DNA of 59,741 nt. Source: Planctomycetaceae bacterium. GTDB taxonomy: Bacteria > Planctomycetota > Planctomycetia > Pirellulales > Pirellulaceae. The notes beneath the pieces were generated by a model. It did no database searches and was not told where the DNA came from. It saw only the letters and a list, made by a program, of their open reading frames with translations. Positions 18,452 to 27,257 of this stretch are shown here, piece by piece. The number at the start of each line of letters is the position of its first letter. Within the stretch, counting starts at the first letter, position 1. The position numbers and the translations under genes were made by a program. The DNA lies in NCBI GenBank assembly GCA_012959465.1, contig DUDC01000314.1, positions 1 to 59,741 of the forward strand, given 5' to 3'.

Positions 18452-19888
18452 ATGTTAAATTCCCGTCGGTTCCTTGTTACTTGTCTGCTTCTGTTTGTTT
18501 TTTTGGCGCCAATACGAGGAGAAGAAGAAACCGAGTTCTTCCGCAAAGCGGGCGGTGTCGTTCCGGACGGTCAACATCTTCCAGGGGACTTCACAAAAGA
18601 CGCGATGCTACTCTGGCGAACGCCGCTCAAACCGGGTCATTCCTCGCCTTGCGTTGTCGGTGATCACATCTTCCTGACAACGTTCGACGCGGGGAAAAAA
18701 GAGCTGGCCACCATTGCACTGGAACGGACATCGGGCGAGGTGTTGTGGACTCGTATCGTTGAAACCGAAACGATTGAAGCCTTCCACCGAGCGGGCAGCC
18801 CGGCAGCCAGTACGCCAGCGAGCAACGGTAAACAGGTATTCGTGTTCTTCGGGAGCTACGGCTTGTTGTGCTACGATTTTTCCGGAAAGCTGTTGTGGGA
18901 AAAAAAGTTAGGACCCTTTCAAGACGAGTTCGGAGCATCCAGTTCACCGGTCCTCGTTAACGATCTGATCGTGTTGAACGAAGACCATGATGTGAACAGC
19001 TATTTGATCGCCATCGACCAGAAGACGGGTAAGACGGTTTGGCGTGAGCCGCGCGACGAGCAGGCACGTAGCTATTCGACACCCGTCATTTGGAGCCGCG
19101 GCGGCGGCAACAACACAGAGATCATCGTCGCCGGATCGCTACAGCTGGCCGCCTACGATGCCACGAGTGGAAAGAAAGTGTGGTGGGTAAACGGCCTGTC
19201 GAGAATCGTCGATTCAACGCCTGTTGTCACGAAGGACGCGATCTATCTCGCAACATGGACGCCGGGTGGAGACGTGAGCCAACGAATTAAGATGGAGCCG
19301 TTCGACGAAGCGATCGCCGACATGGATAAAAACAAGGACAATAAAATCTCGAAGAACGAGCTGCCAGCGGGCAGTCCTGTCATTCCCCGATTCTTCCGCA
19401 TGGACTTGGATCAAGACCAATCGCTCAACCAGAAAGAGTGGGAAAGACATGCCGGCGTTTTCGCAAAAGCGCAGAACGTTGCTATGTCCGTACGACCGGG
19501 AGGTCGTGGGGATGTTACCAACACTCATGTGCGTTGGATCGTGCGGCGCGGCCTGCCGACCGTCCCGAGCTCAACCGTCTACGACGGCGTCCTGTACATG
19601 GTCAAAGATAGTGGCATCATCACCAGCTTGGACATCGATACGGGCGAGATTCTCCAACAGGGTCGCGCCGAGGGGAGTGGAAACTACTACGCGTCGCTGG
19701 TCGCTGGCGACGGCAAAGTTTACCTGACAAGCGAACGAGGCGTGATTACTGTCCTACGAGCCAGTCGGTCGTGGACTGTCCTGTCGTCACACGACTTCGA
19801 GGAACGAATCGTGGCCACGCCGGTGGCAAAACAACAGACATTTTTTGTCCGTACGGAAGAAGCGTTGTACGCCTTTCGCAAACGATAA
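18452..19888 (+). CDS. secreted PQQ-like beta-propeller protein with two EF hands
   Basis: 478 residues from the ATG that opens the signal peptide (RRFLVTCLLLFVFLAPIRG). Repeats of the quinoprotein-type propeller are visible: DAMLLWRTPLKPGHSSPCVVGD, ALERTSGEVLWTRIVE, YDFSGKLLWEKKLG, AIDQKTGKTVWREP, YDATSGKKVWWVNG and, after an insertion, LDIDTGEILQQGRAEG. Between blades, around residues 288-345, lie two EF-hand loops, DKNKDNKISKNE and DLDQDQSLNQKE, each with Asp/Asn at positions 1, 3 and 5 and an acid at 12. Such proteins in planctomycetes are secreted; whether PQQ is bound is doubtful because many members are only structural propellers. Stands alone. Confidence 0.85.
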   Translation: MLNSRRFLVTCLLLFVFLAPIRGEEETEFFRKAGGVVPDGQHLPGDFTKDAMLLWRTPLKPGHSSPCVVGDHIFLTTFDAGKKELATIALERTSGEVLWTRIVETETIEAFHRAGSPAASTPASNGKQVFVFFGSYGLLCYDFSGKLLWEKKLGPFQDEFGASSSPVLVNDLIVLNEDHDVNSYLIAIDQKTGKTVWREPRDEQARSYSTPVIWSRGGGNNTEIIVAGSLQLAAYDATSGKKVWWVNGLSRIVDSTPVVTKDAIYLATWTPGGDVSQRIKMEPFDEAIADMDKNKDNKISKNELPAGSPVIPRFFRMDLDQDQSLNQKEWERHAGVFAKAQNVAMSVRPGGRGDVTNTHVRWIVRRGLPTVPSSTVYDGVLYMVKDSGIITSLDIDTGEILQQGRAEGSGNYYASLVAGDGKVYLTSERGVITVLRASRSWTVLSSHDFEERIVATPVAKQQTFFVRTEEALYAFRKR

Positions 19889-19948
19889 TGTCAATGTGAG
19901 TGCCACAGGCCCGTGGGGTTCGCCAATGCCAGCACACCCCACCGTTCA

Positions 19949-20887
19949 CTAAACAACGGTCTCCATCGCTTCACCAGCCAGTCCGGCCAACAGATTGCGA
20001 ACCGATAGCTCGGCCATCTGCTGGCGGGTCTCCTCGGTGGCACTGCCGAGGTGCGGAGCGATGGTGAGGTTGGATTGCTTCAGCAACGGGTGGTCGCGAG
20101 GTAGAGGTTCGGGGTCGGTTACGTCGAGTGCGGCACCGTAGATCGTGTTGCTCTGCAACGCCTCGGTCAGCGCTTCCGTGTCGACCAGTGGGCCTCGTCC
20201 AATATTCACCAGGATCGCAGTCGACTTCATTTTGTTCAATTGAGCGGCGGCGATCATGCCCGTCGTTTCCGACGTTAACGGAGGTGACAGAACCACATAG
20301 TCGGCCCGCTCTAGCAGCGCGTCCAAAGAGAGATACGTCGCGCCGAAATCCGCCTCATCGAGTCTTGGTCGACGGTTGTGATAGAGAATCGTCATCTCAA
20401 ATCCGGCAGCGCGACGCGCGATTTGTTCACCAATTCGGCCCATCCCCACAATGCCGATTGTGGCATGATGTGTTTCTCTCCCCAACATGTAGCCGGGGTC
20501 GTAGGCTGTAAACTCACTACCACGCGCGTACTTGTCGCCTTCGACTAAACGCCGGGACGCCGCCAACAAAAGCGCCATGGCCATGTCGGCTGTGGCCCCA
20601 TTGAGAATACCCGGCGTGTTACCGACGGGAATGCCTCGCGACTTCGCCGCTTCGACATCAATGTGGTCAACACCAACTCCGTAGTTACTGATCACGCGCA
20701 GGCCGGGGAGCTGATCCATCATCTCTCCCGTCAACCTCGGATGCCCGTATGTGTAAACACCGTCAACATGTTGTGGAGGGCTTTCGAATGCCTCGTTCCA
20801 GGCGAGGATCTCGACCTTGCCGCGTAACGGCTCGTTGATGTTATCGGCCAGCGGCACGTCCGCTGCGACGCAAGGTAGAGACGTCAT
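19949..20887 (-). CDS. D-isomer-specific 2-hydroxyacid dehydrogenase (glyoxylate/hydroxypyruvate reductase-like)
   Basis: 312 residues, complete for the family. The NAD(P)-binding fingerprint GIVGMGRIG is at 146-153. Catalytic Arg231 (NIGRGPLVDTEAL), Glu260 (DVTDPEPLP) and His279 (APHLGSAT) are all in place, giving the Arg-Glu-His triad. The substrate-binding loop YGVGVDHIDVEAA near 69-80 is typical. Such enzymes reduce 2-keto acids such as glyoxylate or hydroxypyruvate, with NADPH preferred when a basic residue follows the second strand; here HNRRPR fits NADPH. Cytoplasmic. It precedes RNase HI's gene in reverse order on the same strand, with no obvious functional link. Confidence 0.93.
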   Translation of the reverse strand: MTSLPCVAADVPLADNINEPLRGKVEILAWNEAFESPPQHVDGVYTYGHPRLTGEMMDQLPGLRVISNYGVGVDHIDVEAAKSRGIPVGNTPGILNGATADMAMALLLAASRRLVEGDKYARGSEFTAYDPGYMLGRETHHATIGIVGMGRIGEQIARRAAGFEMTILYHNRRPRLDEADFGATYLSLDALLERADYVVLSPPLTSETTGMIAAAQLNKMKSTAILVNIGRGPLVDTEALTEALQSNTIYGAALDVTDPEPLPRDHPLLKQSNLTIAPHLGSATEETRQQMAELSVRNLLAGLAGEAMETVV

Positions 20888-20926
20888 CTTATTGTTTCCT
20901 CGTTGTTCTAAATTGTGGTCGGTTAA

Positions 20927-21571
20927 TCACTTCCGCCCATAATCGGCCGGAATCTCACCCCAGACGTCGGTTCGCCATTTGAGGATCTGGTTTGGGTAGG
21001 AGTTCTCGCGGAGCCAGCTAAGCGCACGTTTGACATACCGATTGAGACCGGCGCTCGTTTCACCCTTGTCCATCGACTTGGACCGCACGGCGATTTTCGT
21101 GACCCAGGAAATGGCCGTGAGACTGTCGGTATAGACGGGGGCCTGATTGCCCTCCTTTGCCATCAAAGCCAGACCGTGAACGATTGCCAAAAACTCGCCG
21201 ATATTGTTCGTCCCATTCGGGTAAGGCCCCGCTTCAAATAAGACCGAACGATCGCGATACCAAACACCTCGGTACTCGAGCACTTTCGTCTGAGCATTCC
21301 AGGCAGCATCGACGCACAAGCTCTCCTCGATTGGGATTCCTATTTCCGCCAGTTCTTCCTGCGTAAACGTGCGCCGAGGTTCTTTCTTGCCCCAATGAGC
21401 TGACGGCCCATCGGAATAGGCCTGCTCCGCCCCGGCCAGGGTAGAAAAAGACTTGAAACGGGCACCGGCAAAACCACGGGTCGCCGCTTCACACTCGGAC
21501 CATGTGGTGTAAACGCCGGGAGCTTTCCCCTCCCACACAACGTAAAATTTTGGTTTCTTTTTCTTGCCCAT
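20927..21571 (-). CDS. rnhA: ribonuclease HI with N-terminal viroplasmin/hybrid-binding domain
   Basis: 214 residues from the ATG at MGKKKKPKFYVVWEGKAPGVY. Residues 8-55 are the Caulimovirus-type viroplasmin (RNA/DNA hybrid-binding) domain (GVYTTWSECEAATRGFAGARFKSF split over two motifs). The RNase H fold follows from about 85, with carboxylates Asp88 (CVDAAWN), Glu126 (NNIGEFLAI), Asp149 (YTDSLTAI) and Asp210 (PADYGRK). It removes RNA from RNA/DNA hybrids. The two-domain layout is the eukaryote-like RNase H1 form found in a subset of bacteria. An upstream in-frame start would add 53 residues with no resemblance to anything, so it was rejected. Confidence 0.93.
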   Translation of the reverse strand: MGKKKKPKFYVVWEGKAPGVYTTWSECEAATRGFAGARFKSFSTLAGAEQAYSDGPSAHWGKKEPRRTFTQEELAEIGIPIEESLCVDAAWNAQTKVLEYRGVWYRDRSVLFEAGPYPNGTNNIGEFLAIVHGLALMAKEGNQAPVYTDSLTAISWVTKIAVRSKSMDKGETSAGLNRYVKRALSWLRENSYPNQILKWRTDVWGEIPADYGRK

Positions 21572-21671
21572 TTCAGCTCGCGCTGTTTCTCGACTATCAA
21601 CACCAACATTTGCACTTCCGATTGAACCAAGTTTCGCGGAATGGGGAAACCGGGGCCTGGGAGATGAAATT

Positions 21672-21902
21672 GTGGTGACGGAGCCTGAGGAGGGCCAGGT
21701 CCAACTGTTTGATTTTCGCTTCCACGCCAATCAGCTGCTCAAATTCTTTGGTCCCAAACCCGACGAAGGGAAAGTCGGCTTGTTTGCGGCGGGCGAATTG
21801 TCCCGCGTGAGCCTGCAAGCGACGCGGCGAGAATTCTCGTTCAAGGTCGACATCCCTCGCAAGGACTTTGTCGCGTCGGTGAGGAGAGGCATGTGGTGGT
21901 AG
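21672..21902 (+). pseudogene. possible gene fragment or small ORF, unrecognised
   Basis: A 76-codon frame from a GTG with coding-like composition (TEPEEGQVQLFDFRFHANQ, FFGPKPDEGKVGLFAAGELS, FKVDIPRKDFVASVRRG), balanced in charged and hydrophobic residues and unlike the arginine-rich text of shadow frames here. No ribosome-binding site is seen at the GTG and the frame stays open upstream, so it looks like the C-terminal end of a lost gene rather than a complete one. It fills the gap between rnhA and the Kelch gene. I do not recognise a family. Confidence 0.3.
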
Positions 21903-21905
21903 TGA

Positions 21906-22943
21906 CTACCAGTCGACAGGCAATTGTAATGACCAGACTTCGCTGTTGAGTGGTCTGGCGTGCCCGCCAGCTACAAAGATCTTGTCCTGAAAGACGAAGG
22001 CCGAGTGTTCGTGACGTTCCTTCCACGTGACGGACGCCTGGAGCTTCTGCCAGTCCTTTCCATTCTTCGAGTGCCAAACGTCTCCCCAGTTTTTCGATGG
22101 GTTGTTTGACCAACCACCCAATACCCAAATTCGCTCGCGATACACAACACTGGAAAACCACAACCGCGGATGCCAGGCGGCTGCCGCTGTCTCTCGCCGC
22201 CAGTTCTTGCCGTCGGCTGAGCTCCAAACATCATTCGTCGCCTTGTATTCGGGAACGTAGTTGCCGCCGCCGAAGATGTAGATCCGGTCGTTCAGCACGG
22301 CGGCCTGGTGATACGCACGCGGAGACCAGGGTGCGGCATCTGTCGCCAGTTCCCAGGTTTTTCCGTCGGCGGTGAACCAGACGTCGTTCTTAAGGCTCTT
22401 TTCGTCACCAAAATAGTAGTTCTCGGTACCGCCCAACAGCCACATCTTCTTTTTGAACGTCACCACGGCCGCGGCAATGCGAGGCGACCAGCCGGCCGCG
22501 TCGGTATCCTGCACCCAACGCTCGCCATCCGTCGATGACCAAACTTGATTGCTCGCCGAGTGTCCTGGAAGACGGCCGTTGTACCAGCCGCCCATGAACC
22601 ACATCTTGTTGTCGAACGTCAACGACATAGATAAGTCACTGTGTATCCAGGCCGCTTTCTTCGTCACCAATGACCATTGAACCCCGTCTTTTGAACTCCA
22701 CACGTCGCGAGGCGGCGCTTCGAAAGAACTGGCCCATCCCCCGAAAATCCACAACTTATTATCAAAGACCAGTTCTCCCTGCGAGTCGCGCGCCGACCAT
22801 CCCGCTTGTTTCGTAACAAGCTGCCAAGTGATCGCATCCTCTCCCCAACTGGGATGCACGTGACAGAACACGAGAACAGCGGCGATCGGCAACGACACGG
22901 GCAAGAGACCTGGCCGTTTTGGGTACTTTATCTTCCGCTTCAT
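21906..22943 (-). CDS. secreted Kelch-like beta-propeller protein
   Basis: About 345 residues; of three clustered starts I prefer the ATG behind AGAAGG, with two start codons 4 and 5 codons upstream as alternatives. A basic N-region and hydrophobic stretch (LLPVSLPIAAVLVFCHVHPSWG) form the signal peptide. Six or so blades follow the pattern W-S-x-R, 'F-x-x-K-x-W-x-x-G-G', 'D-V-W-S-S-x-D-G-x-x-W', for example FDNKLWIFGGWASS with DVWSSKDGVQWSLVT, and LNDRIYIFGGG with DVWSSADGKNWRRET. This is the galactose-oxidase/Kelch type propeller, usually a binding module. No catalytic residues are evident, and the ligand is unknown. Confidence 0.85.
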   Translation of the reverse strand: MKRKIKYPKRPGLLPVSLPIAAVLVFCHVHPSWGEDAITWQLVTKQAGWSARDSQGELVFDNKLWIFGGWASSFEAPPRDVWSSKDGVQWSLVTKKAAWIHSDLSMSLTFDNKMWFMGGWYNGRLPGHSASNQVWSSTDGERWVQDTDAAGWSPRIAAAVVTFKKKMWLLGGTENYYFGDEKSLKNDVWFTADGKTWELATDAAPWSPRAYHQAAVLNDRIYIFGGGNYVPEYKATNDVWSSADGKNWRRETAAAAWHPRLWFSSVVYRERIWVLGGWSNNPSKNWGDVWHSKNGKDWQKLQASVTWKERHEHSAFVFQDKIFVAGGHARPLNSEVWSLQLPVDW

Positions 22944-22989
22944 TTTCCTTCTCATCACTCAGTGGGCGAATAGCCGTGCGAAAGTGTCA

Positions 22990-23865
22990 TCATCCAATCA
23001 TCTTCGTGAAGACTTCTCGTTGCTCGATGAGGGCTTTGATCTTGTCTTTCGGGTTCGTGCGACACTCGAGCAGAATCCAACCCTTGTATTTCATCTCCAC
23101 AAACATTTTCATCAATTTCGCATAGGGATAACTTCCGACGTTGAGTTCACGAATATGAACTGTATCACCGAACCGTTCTTTCACCAGATTGAAGTTGTGT
23201 TCGAGTCCCTCACCTTTGACGTCGACATCATTGGAGTTCCAACAGACGCCCACATTGGGATGATCCGCGACGTCGAAGATGGCTTTCATGATCGGCAATT
23301 CGCTAGTACCTCGACCGTGCGCCTCGACGCGGATCTCCTGACCGTAATCCGCCGCATAGGCGGCTAAATGGTTCAGTGATCTGCCGATCTGCGCAATTGT
23401 CTTCTCGTGCGGCACGCCTTTAACGAGATCATTTGGCTTGACTTTCACACCAGTCCCGCCGCAATCATGCATCAAGTTCACAAACTGTTTAGCCAATTCA
23501 ATATTCTGCCGAACCGCAGCCGGATCATCTTCATGGAATTGGGCATTCGAACCATATCCGACCAATTCAACGGGGCTGTCCGCAAAACGCTTCTTGACGT
23601 CCTTTCTTTCGCTCTTGCTCAATGACGGTTCCACACCATGCTTGTGCTGAGTGCGAAGCTCTAACCCCAACACGCCCGACTTCTCGCACGCTTCGATTAG
23701 CGTGCGCAAGTCCATGTCTTTTCCCCACAGGTACGTGACCAGCCCCAATCGCATCTTCTTGTCTGAGTCACTGGCGAACAAAGTCAAAGGACGTGCCGAT
23801 AGCGCACAAAAAGCCCCCGCCGCAGCGGATTGCTGAATGAATTGACGACGGTTGGAAAACTGCAT
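22990..23865 (-). CDS. Tat-exported xylose-isomerase-like TIM-barrel protein
   Basis: 291 residues with a twin-arginine signal (NRRQFIQQSAAAGAFCAL), ATG behind GGAG. The body is a sugar phosphate isomerase/epimerase-type barrel (AP_endonuc_2 superfamily): MRLGLVTYLWGKDMDL, VLGLELRTQHKHG, RQNIELAKQFVNLMHDCGG, IRVEAHGRG, VGVCWNSNDVD, HIRELNVG and WILLECRTN at the expected strand ends. His/Glu/Asp residues at these positions could hold a metal. The Tat signal indicates folding, probably with cofactor, before export to the periplasm, as is common for planctomycete members. It is upstream of, and cotranscribed possibly with, the Kelch gene (46-base gap), which may share its carbohydrate context. 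Confidence 0.88.
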   Translation of the reverse strand: MQFSNRRQFIQQSAAAGAFCALSARPLTLFASDSDKKMRLGLVTYLWGKDMDLRTLIEACEKSGVLGLELRTQHKHGVEPSLSKSERKDVKKRFADSPVELVGYGSNAQFHEDDPAAVRQNIELAKQFVNLMHDCGGTGVKVKPNDLVKGVPHEKTIAQIGRSLNHLAAYAADYGQEIRVEAHGRGTSELPIMKAIFDVADHPNVGVCWNSNDVDVKGEGLEHNFNLVKERFGDTVHIRELNVGSYPYAKLMKMFVEMKYKGWILLECRTNPKDKIKALIEQREVFTKMIG

Positions 23866-24093
23866 GATTCACTCCAGGTGGTTCGAGCCGATTGAGGCAA
23901 CATTCCGCTGGCACCCATGATATACGACGTCTCGCTCAGCTCAAATTTTCCGTCCGGATTGTGCTAATGTCCAGTTTTTTGGTCGCAGACACTAGCCTCG
24001 GGTTTTCAAGTCAGACGAAAACGCGATAAATGACAAGTCCCGGCGCCGGCGCGTTCGGCTCACCCACCCAGCTCCCCGAAAGCGAGTGAATAA

Positions 24094-24438
24094 ATGTCCG
24101 ATTTTGTGTCGATGAAATGTGAGGCGTGCCGAGTTGGCGCACCGCCAGCCAGCAGTGATGAACTTGACAAGTTCCAGGCGGATTGTCCAAATTGGGAGAA
24201 GATCGAAACCGATGGTGTTCCCCAAATTCAACGGGTCTATCGTTTCGACACTTTTGTCCAAGCGCTCGCATTTACCAACCAAGTCGGCAACCTAGCCGAG
24301 GAGGGAGGCCACCATCCTGCACTACTCACCGAATGGGGTCGGGTGACGGTACGGTGGTGGACTCACAAAATCCTCAACCTGCACATGAACGATTTGATCA
24401 TGGCCGCCAAGACGGACCAACTATACGCTCAAGAATAG
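24094..24438 (+). CDS. pterin-4-alpha-carbinolamine dehydratase (4a-hydroxytetrahydrobiopterin dehydratase)
   Basis: 114 residues, full family length. The signature E-x3-H-H-P is present as EEGGHHP at 69-75, followed by VTVRWWTHKILNLHMND, whose His91 completes the active site pattern. The enzyme recycles the carbinolamine form of tetrahydropterin cofactors after aromatic amino acid hydroxylation, and bacterial members also work in molybdopterin or other pterin metabolism. No hydroxylase gene is nearby. Cytoplasmic. The ATG chosen is the first in frame; a second Met six codons later (MKCEACRVGAPP) is also possible, since many homologues start there. Confidence 0.92.
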   Translation: MSDFVSMKCEACRVGAPPASSDELDKFQADCPNWEKIETDGVPQIQRVYRFDTFVQALAFTNQVGNLAEEGGHHPALLTEWGRVTVRWWTHKILNLHMNDLIMAAKTDQLYAQE

Positions 24439-24474
24439 ACACGGGTAAGACAAACCAGAGGAGTCCAGGAACTA

Positions 24475-25329
24475 ATGACCACGACAAAAGCTCCGCCTCC
24501 CTGCGACGATAGCCAACAACTTCTTCCCACACGATCGGACCACGTCGGCAGCTGGATTAGTGCCTGCCTCATTTTGTTGGGGACCGTCAACGTTGGTTTG
24601 CTGGTGATCTGGTTTTCGGGGACATCTCAATCGTCGGAGCCGAATCCAAACTCAAATGGATCGAGCCATCCCTTCAACTTGATCTCGACCGATGATCAGT
24701 CGATGGCTCAACCGTCATTTGGTGAGTTGCTCGGCGTCTCACCTGAGGCTCATCTTACAAATTTCGAAATGCTCTCTGAGGTCCAGAAACTCGCATCGAC
24801 GATTGCGGCGACGCGCGGCGGATCCAAGACAATCGACGACGGTACCACAATCGGCACGGGCGTCAAAGACGGACGGCCCCCAGGTGGCCCTGACGTCGTT
24901 CCCCATTGGCAACGCTGGGAGGTACAGTTCGACACAACCGATCTGGCTAACTACACTCGACAGCTCGACGCCTTTCACATCGAACTGGGCGCGTTTGGTG
25001 GGGGCATCGCCTGGGTCGATTATGCTAGCCAGCTCACCGCGACGACGCCGGTGCATCGTAAAGGGGCCAGTCGCGATGAAGAGCGAATCTACATGAGCTG
25101 GACGAACGGAAACCTCGCCCGTTTTGACCGCCAGCTTCTCACCGCAGCGGGAATACCCATTGCGGATCGCATCCTCGTTCATTTTCTTCCGGACGAGTTG
25201 ACCCAGACGTTGAAGAGACTCGAAGCCGACACGGACCGTCCAGCAGAGGAATGGCAGAGCACCATGTTCGCACTTCGGCAAACGCGCGACGGCTATGAGT
25301 GGTACGTGGTCTCGCGCACATTCCGTTGA
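24475..25329 (+). CDS. membrane-anchored hypothetical protein
   Basis: 284 residues, ATG five bases after AGGA, 36 bases downstream of the pterin dehydratase gene and probably cotranscribed. A short cytoplasmic N-terminus is followed by one transmembrane helix (ISACLILLGTVNVGLLVIWF, about 30-48), a Ser/Asn-rich linker to about 130, and a compact C-terminal domain (WQRWEVQFDTTDLANYTRQL, HIELGAFGGGIAWVDYASQL, RILVHFLPDELTQTLKRLE, GYEWYVVSRTFR). The topology resembles small energy-transducer or biopolymer transport accessory proteins. I recall similar planctomycete proteins but no named family, so function is unknown. Confidence 0.75.
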   Translation: MTTTKAPPPCDDSQQLLPTRSDHVGSWISACLILLGTVNVGLLVIWFSGTSQSSEPNPNSNGSSHPFNLISTDDQSMAQPSFGELLGVSPEAHLTNFEMLSEVQKLASTIAATRGGSKTIDDGTTIGTGVKDGRPPGGPDVVPHWQRWEVQFDTTDLANYTRQLDAFHIELGAFGGGIAWVDYASQLTATTPVHRKGASRDEERIYMSWTNGNLARFDRQLLTAAGIPIADRILVHFLPDELTQTLKRLEADTDRPAEEWQSTMFALRQTRDGYEWYVVSRTFR

Positions 25330-25353
25330 GCGGACGTCACCGTCACCAATCAG

Positions 25354-26250
25354 TTACTGACTCCAGGCGTTCTGGTCCTGGATCTGAATCGCGAAGGCCT
25401 GTTTTTCTTCGAGTTGAATACGGGCCGGCTGGCCGAGCACGGTGGCGGCAACCACACCCTGAACGTGAAACAACTCTTCGACCGATTCGACTCGCGCCCT
25501 GCCCACGTCGTACGTGATCGCCCCGCCACTCTTCATCGATTTGAAGTCGGCCGTATCGAGCGCAAATGGCAACGGGCTCACTTCACCCTTTGCGGATTTC
25601 TCCGGAGCCTGGAACTTCATCGTGTGCCGGTAGGAATAGAGTTGACGTTTACCTCGCTTGCGCCCGATGGTGTAACTTGTCTCACCCGCCCAACTGCCCA
25701 TCGGACTCCAATCGTGAAACATCTGATCGACCCAACGTTGCTTTTGAGATGGTGGCTGAAAGAACGTCAACGTTGCCAGCTCCTTCCAGCCATCGTCATC
25801 GATCAGTGACGTCATCAAAAATCCATTGCCCTCCGGTGCCTTCACCGATTTGACTTCGCGGGACCTCTTGCCTCCACGAAACGAGATGACCTTGTTCTCG
25901 TCGTTCAGCTCGTAGTGAAAAGTGGTACCAGCCAAGTTCCTCAGGGCCTGCGTGTAGGTCGCTTGGGAAAGGGGATCGGCAGCGATCAGTTTTGCACTGA
26001 CCACCGATTGTCTCACGGCTAAAGCACCCTGGCCCTGCGATGGAGCGACCTCTAGGCGTGACACCACTTCGTAACGCAGGTTTTGCGCGATGCTAATGCC
26101 ATTGATGAGAAATCGGGGTTGTCGTGTCACAATCACGCGTTGAAAAAAAGACGCTTTTTGTTGTTGCTGTTGTTGTGCCTGACCAAGTGACGGCAGCAAG
26201 GCAATTGCGGCAAAGATCGTCAAAGCTGCGAAAATGAATTTCTTCAACAT
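25354..26250 (-). CDS. secreted hypothetical protein
   Basis: About 298 residues starting at the ATG of MLKKFIFAALTIFAAIALLPS, a clear signal peptide cleaved near GQAQ, followed by a run of six or seven glutamines. The mature part is rich in beta-strand patterns (RYEVVSRLEVAP, AITYDVGRARVESVEELFHVQGVVAATVLG) and has no cysteine or recognisable motif. An aromatic/basic central stretch reads YTIGRKRGKRQLYSYRHTMKF. It resembles the secreted planctomycete proteins that have no assigned domain. Convergent with the membrane-anchored hypothetical protein; upstream lies the palindromic repeat near the TauE gene. Confidence 0.7.
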   Translation of the reverse strand: MLKKFIFAALTIFAAIALLPSLGQAQQQQQQKASFFQRVIVTRQPRFLINGISIAQNLRYEVVSRLEVAPSQGQGALAVRQSVVSAKLIAADPLSQATYTQALRNLAGTTFHYELNDENKVISFRGGKRSREVKSVKAPEGNGFLMTSLIDDDGWKELATLTFFQPPSQKQRWVDQMFHDWSPMGSWAGETSYTIGRKRGKRQLYSYRHTMKFQAPEKSAKGEVSPLPFALDTADFKSMKSGGAITYDVGRARVESVEELFHVQGVVAATVLGQPARIQLEEKQAFAIQIQDQNAWSQ

Positions 26251-26386
26251 GTCGTTCGCCCATTGAGACAAGGATAAGTCGGGCCACTCCTTTTACTCTA
26301 GCAAACCGGGAGCTCGCAATACAAGCACCAAGCGGGAGCGAGCGAGGTGCCGAAGGTTATTGCCGGTCGATAGGTTGATCGGACAT

Positions 26387-26415
26387 GCTGGTCACTTTCG
26401 GCGAAAGTGACCTAC
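26387..26415. repeat. palindromic intergenic repeat, copy 2
   Basis: The core GGTCACTTTCG, G, CGAAAGTGACC is perfect; the outermost left-arm bases have diverged (GCTGG instead of GTAGG) while the right arm keeps CCTAC. The copy ends 33 bases before the TauE-like ATG. Confidence 0.88.
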
Positions 26416-26447
26416 GTGAAATACGTTCAATTGTCGACAATACTCCG

Positions 26448-27245
26448 ATGCTCGATACTCCCACGTTTTACATCCTGCTTGTCTTGATTGGCGCGGTTAC
26501 GGGCGCGTTGACTGGGCTGACAGGTGCATCGGGAATGTCGGTGCTGATATCAGCTCTACTGCTTGTCGGCCTCAATATCCGTGACGTGATCGGTCTTACA
26601 TTCGCCGTAACGCTGGCCAACGCCGCGACGTCCTTACCCGCCTATTGGAGGAAGGGTAATATTAACTTGAGGGTCGCGTTGTGGTTATCAATTCCCGCGA
26701 TGGCGGCAGTCCCCTTGGGGCACGCCTTTGGCGGTCGCGTCGAATCAAATGGGTTGACGGCCGTCATCGTTGTTTGCCTGTTCGCAATCGGTCTGAAATT
26801 TGTCATTTCGACGACTGGATCGAAGGCGGCAACGGACGTGCAACCCGCTACCGCTACCGATGACAAGCCCAAGACACACCGCACACCGACGTATGCTCTT
26901 GTTCCGCTTGGCATTCTGCTTGGCACGATGATGGGTGTGATGGGTGGAGGTGGTGCGGTCTTCATCGGTGCCGGGTTGATCCTACTATTTCGTATGCCGG
27001 CTCGCATGGCGATTGGCACTTCAGTTTTCATCATGGGGCTTGTTGCGATACCAGGAGTCTTTCTTCACCTTCACGGCGGAACACTAGAATGGGCGCCGGC
27101 CGCGGCGGTTCTCGCATCCTCGATTCCCGTTGCCGCATTAACCAGCAACTTGGCTCATCGAATCTCCGAGGTACTTATCAAACGTCTGCTCGGTATCTAT
27201 CTTCTTTTTATCTCGCTCTTTCTGTTATCAAAACTACTCAGTTGA
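26448..27245 (+). CDS. TauE/SafE-family membrane transporter
   Basis: 265 residues from the ATG at MLDTPTFYILL; an earlier in-frame start would run through the palindromic repeat and is rejected. Eight or so hydrophobic helices are visible, with the family's N-terminal motif GALTGLTGASGMSVLIS and its repeat MGVMGGGGAVFIGAGLILLF in the second half. TauE/SafE proteins are permeases for sulfite, sulfoacetate, other organic acids or unknown small anions. It begins a three-gene operon: the next gene starts 12 bases after its stop. The specific cargo is unknown, and the following enolase-superfamily enzyme suggests an acid or amino-acid derivative. Confidence 0.9.
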   Translation: MLDTPTFYILLVLIGAVTGALTGLTGASGMSVLISALLLVGLNIRDVIGLTFAVTLANAATSLPAYWRKGNINLRVALWLSIPAMAAVPLGHAFGGRVESNGLTAVIVVCLFAIGLKFVISTTGSKAATDVQPATATDDKPKTHRTPTYALVPLGILLGTMMGVMGGGGAVFIGAGLILLFRMPARMAIGTSVFIMGLVAIPGVFLHLHGGTLEWAPAAAVLASSIPVAALTSNLAHRISEVLIKRLLGIYLLFISLFLLSKLLS

Positions 27246-27257
27246 CGGCACAGGAAC

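Noticed and set aside
26385..26447. Earlier start of the TauE-like gene
   Set aside because: The extra 21 codons run through the palindromic repeat and precede a normal membrane-protein start.
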